Of a stretch of 64,000 nt of DNA, positions 60,452 to 64,000 are shown in pieces. The stretch spans positions 112,501 through 176,500 of the forward strand of contig JAMZAV010000065.1 of the NCBI GenBank assembly GCA_024449915.1. The letters run 5' to 3'. Origin of the DNA: Sweltsa coloradensis. Taxonomy: Eukaryota > Arthropoda > Insecta > Plecoptera > Chloroperlidae. Position 1 is the stretch's first letter; the number at the start of each line of letters is the position of its first letter. The translations under genes were made by a program, and so were the position numbers. A model generated the notes under the pieces. It ran no database searches. It was not told the origin of the DNA and saw nothing but the letters and a program-made list of their open reading frames with translations.

Positions 60452-60660
60452 TGAGCAATATGAGCGTGCTATGAGCTCAAGCCAGGTAATGACGTGTGAG
60501 ATGAGCGTGCTATGAGCTCAAGCCAGGTAATGACGTGTGAGATGAGCGTGCTATGAGCTCAAGCCAGGTAATGACGTGTGAGATGAGCAGTATGAGCGTG
60601 CTACGAGCTCAAGCCAGGTAATTACGTGTAGATGAGCGTCTTATGAGTGCCCACGTATTG
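60452..60660 (+). repeat. 41-bp minisatellite, four-plus units
   Basis: Units starting TGAGCGTGCTATGAGCTCAA at 60461, 60502 and 60543 are identical over 41 bp (ending CAGGTAATGACGTGTGAGA). A fourth at 60593 is 40 bp with two substitutions, preceded by a 9-bp TGAGCAGTA insert. A truncated fifth starts at 60633. The 9 bp before unit 1 (TGAGCAATA) resemble the insert, hinting at a higher-order repeat. Identity of three units indicates recent expansion. Confidence 0.9.
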
Positions 60661-63600
60661 CCCGACGCACGTACGGTATGATATATGGCGCTGTCCGCAG
60701 CCGGCGATCTCGCGACCACAAATCAATCTCCCTGGCGACCTCCTCGGACACGACGCGCCCGACCAGAATACGAAACACAAGTTTTGACCATTCAGTGACA
60801 TGTGTTATTTCTTTTTCTTCGGCCCTTTCCATCAATTTCTTTGTAATTTTTTATTCTTTGCGTTCCTCCACCCCTCACCCCACCCCCTTCCCACGTCCTC
60901 TAATACTCACATACGTCGCTTGAGAAATCGGTCACGGGACGAAAGGAACGGACATTTCGAAAATTTGAAATGCGGACTTACGTAATTCCCCGGTGACATT
61001 GCGGCCTGGACTGCGGTAGTGGCGTATTCCTCGGGGAGCAGAACTAAGAATTGTTACTCTTCTTCTCTCCGCCCAAGTCCCCAACACTTGTCTGTAATAT
61101 TTTCCATAAATCATCTTTCACTGGACCTGACCTGCCAAGAGCTGGAGAAAACTTCACGGGGTCTCCCAGGGAGGGGTGGGGGGGGGGGGGAATGAATTAT
61201 TATCAGAGCCTGATGTGTGAGGGAGGGAGAGCCATCACTGTGCATCTTCGGTACAAATAGGAAAGTGATTGGAAGGCGCGCGAGGAATGGAAAAGTTTTC
61301 TTCTATGGATTAAGGAGGGAGAAACAGTTTTTACACTCGTCCGGCCATCATCAATTCCTACCGCCTTCTTTTGGCGGCTCTTGTTAGCAAATAGCGAATT
61401 TTTTCACTGTGGATAACTTTTCCACGGGAGAAGTGAGGGGATGGGGGGAAAAACAACACGGGAAGACCGACACTCTAACTTGGCAGATACAAATACGTTA
61501 TCTTCATGTGTTTCGCGTTTCATTTTTCACCTGTGTTATGCTACACGTCAGTTGTGAGCCAATTATTTTCCCTACTCTCCCATTTGCTTGTTGTTAGGGA
61601 GAGCTTTGAGTAGGACGCTGACGGAAATGCTACAACCTCGGATACAAATGTGTAATGTTGCGAAATCGCGGTCTGTCGTGTCGGAGAAAGCCTCTCGACA
61701 TTAGAATGTCAAAGAGCCGTTTGGCCGAGCACGAATGTACTCACTCTGTAATGACAAACAAACGAGGTCGGCGGGGTGTGTAACTTGGGGCAGGGTCGAC
61801 GAAACGTCTGCAAACCAATCTCGCATGATCCGGGGGCAAACGGTGTCTGTCTCCTCGCGTGCCGGTCCCAAGGCCCCTGCGCAAGAAGACTCGTTTTCAT
61901 CAGGCCTCGTGAATGTTTGATGAGAGGAGGAGGCAGCAACTTCAAGTTGTTAGCTGGTGTATGGACGCGGGGTACGGGTTTTGCCTCCAACTCACCTTGC
62001 AAAACTTTGCCGTGACAAGTTCGGGGGGTAAATAAGCGACGCCTGCAAGATGATACGGGTGACCCGGAGGACCCAGAGCCACACAAAGTGATTCAAAGAC
62101 GCTGTTTACCGAGTCTCATCTCCTTTGCGTTTCAAGTCAACTACTCTTGCGTGGAGGACGCGAGTGAAACCGGTGTTTGTTCTTCGTCAAATAAAGAAAC
62201 CGAATTTAGGATTGACTTGATGTGACCCTCAATTATGTATTCTTGTGTCCCAGAGGCTTTGCTGCTAATTTGTCTGCTTGCTTTCGTCTCCTATTTAAAT
62301 ATATACTTAGCGAAAACGGAATTTATTTTATGATTAATTAAATTGGGAATGGTATACGGACACAACCAATGTGGCTTTCTTTAACGCACCATCCATGTCC
62401 ATGTTTAGGTACGTATTTGACCAGCTTAAATAACCTTTTATTACAATACACAAATATATTTTTCTCTCTTGTTGCTACAATCCATTCAATGTATATCTCA
62501 AATTCTATTTCGAAAAGAAAAAGTTCTCTCTCTCAAACTTCTGTATTTTTACTTGAGTATGTTTATAGTAAAGCTTGAGACAGCTGAAGCCGACTAAATT
62601 AAATCACTCGCATCAATGGCCACCAACTTTACAACACACAAATCAACAAAGAATGGAAAACATATACATTCACAAATGGACATGGTTTGCCTCTTCCATC
62701 CCGGCTGTCTGCTTACCTTCCTTTGCTGATTCGTCTCCCAGAGGGGATTGCCGCAAACTTTTGGACCGTAACCAAGATGGCCGAGCGTCCGACGTCGGTC
62801 TTAACCTAGATGAAAAATCACCATCTCTACTGTATTTTACATGAAAACCCTTCAAACTGTTATGATATAGTTTTTGTATGTGTGTGAGAATATTTCTTAT
62901 TTGTATCGTGTCACCGCGTCACAGGCTTTTGAGTGTCCTTTTTGTAGAGACTTCTATAGATAGGTATTATGTAAATTGTCTCTTTGAGCCAACACCATCA
63001 TATAGGCTCCTTTGAAGAACCTTATAATATATTTTCGATACGGCACCGCATCCGCTCTAAGCCACACCACCAACTACAGCGCGAAGAGCTTCGGTCGAGA
63101 GCCTAACACCATTGAATTTATAGTGCGGTTAGAGTCTCACCGTCATTGGGTACTTGTCTACGGCGTCATACCTCCTAGCACACTCTAGTCGGCTAGCACA
63201 GTGTCGTACACAAGGCGCACTGTGATAGCAGCATCCCGCAAGCCCGTCTGTGCTAGTCGATCGGCAGAGTTTAGGCGACAGGACTTGGTCAACAAGCAGC
63301 AACTGTTAGGTTGAGTCTCTACCCATATTACCAACTCAATGCTAACAGTGAGAACAACTAGTTGGAGTCGAGCGGTATTCGCAGATGTAGAACTTTCTTC
63401 GCCTGTCGTTCCTTGTCGTGTCTTGGGATTTCCTCGACTCCAGTTGACAGTTGCAGGTAGCTCCAAGAAGCGACTCTCACTCATGACTGGGAAAATTGAA
63501 ACACGGCAGCAACTACGGGCGCCGCTGGCAAATAGTTTGACAGGGCCTCCTGCGGTTGTCAATCACCCCTGTCACCCACACTAGCTCTCGCTCCTCTCCG

Positions 63601-64000
63601 CTCCGTGCACAGTCTCAACACTATAATTAGATTTCTAGCTGTCTCCCTGTTCGCTAAAAGACGTGATTACTACAATTAGCAACTCCCCGATGACTTGGGA
63701 CATGATGGTGATGAAAGAGACGACCCGAGTTAGTCGATGACTGGGAATCTGTTGTTGAGAACTTGGGGGTTGAAAGACCTGATCTTTAGGTGATTTGTTA
63801 AAGGCAAATTAGCTTCAGGTTGTAACTTAAAGTATATTAGCGAGAATCTTCAAGCTATGCAAGCAACGCAGTCACATCACGGACTACTCTGCTGTTAGAC
63901 AAATCAAGCGTGTACTTGCAAGTTGCAATACTCACATATTAACTTACATTCTAGTCATGTAAATATTAACGATATTAGCTTAACGAGTTATTATAAAAAT
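60661..64000. other. G+C-richer terminal region, no gene identified
   Basis: 60661-62200 and 63030-63600 are clearly less A+T-rich than the rest and hold several 60-125-codon frames on both strands. None shows a domain I recognise, and overlapping frames on opposite strands argue that G+C content, not coding, keeps them open. A 13-G run lies at 61178-61190. This could include a promoter, 5' exon or CpG-rich regulatory DNA of a gene to the right, but nothing here proves it. Confidence 0.45.

Noticed and set aside
61709..62086. 125-codon minus frame with overlapping plus frames of 61 and 79 codons
   Set aside because: Multiple frames open at once in G+C-rich DNA; no domain recognised.
63185..63562. 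125-codon minus frame overlapping an 81-codon plus frame
   Set aside because: Same pattern of opposite-strand openness from G+C content; no recognisable protein.
1..64000. CRISPR array, bacterial operon or prophage
   Set aside because: No regularly spaced direct repeats with unique spacers, no dense long frames, and clear animal-type SINE and LINE content.

Overview
The window looks like nuclear DNA of an invertebrate animal: strongly A+T-rich by eye, with no bacterial gene packing, many simple-sequence tracts, and a dense mix of short interspersed elements, fold-back DNA elements and non-LTR or Penelope-like relics. A marine or lophotrochozoan-type host is plausible from this repeat mix (Penelope-like elements, a 5S rRNA-derived SINE, tRNA-derived SINEs). 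That is an inference; no single-copy gene is available to place the species.

I found no intact protein-coding gene. The longest reading frames (162, 133 and 125 codons) show no recognisable domain or splice context. Many shorter ones are by-products of repeats: both arms of a palindrome, polyamino-acid frames over (AAG)n, (GTC)n and pyrimidine tracts, or poly-Gly over poly-C. The only coding signal I trust is mobile-element debris: a decayed Penelope-like GIY-YIG C-terminus at 3738-4195, an 80-codon Pro-rich tail of a second Penelope-like element at 49983-50225 (minus), and two short frames of an unidentified retroelement at 4500-4894.

Layout. 1-8000 holds the Penelope relic, a LINE-like 3' end (4965-5605), a 603-bp palindrome (6196-6798) and a small inverted pair (7624-7805). 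11-17 kb holds a possible retroelement-tail relic, two fold-back MITEs (13295-13602, 15427-15615) and a second long LINE-like 3' end (16591-17305). 18-23 kb has three poly-C runs, a 5S rRNA-derived SINE (18923-19150) and a pair of related repeats. 23.7-24.5, 36.3-37.1 and 43.3-44.0 kb are three copies of one ~750-bp element with internal ~160-200-bp repeats. 28.9-30.4 kb is an array of tRNA-related SINE units with a LINE 3' end inserted in it; a complete unit lies at 37.6-37.9 kb. 38.28-38.5 kb has two tRNA-headed SINEs in inverted orientation. 49.07-51.10 kb is a large inverted repeat containing a palindromic Penelope-like insertion and a SINE fragment. 51-57 kb has further LINE/SINE tails and a second copy of the 5S-SINE body. 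57.9-60.7 kb has two minisatellites. The last ~3 kb is richer in G+C without an identifiable gene.

Two patterns tie much of this together. Nine elements of at least two families end in the same hairpin-plus-A-rich tail, suggesting mobilisation by one LINE machinery. An 18-nt sequence resembling the reverse complement of a CCA-ended mature tRNA recurs seven times in SINE-like contexts. The region is best read as a gene desert or a very large intron/intergenic space, with a few complex non-repetitive islands that might be regulatory.
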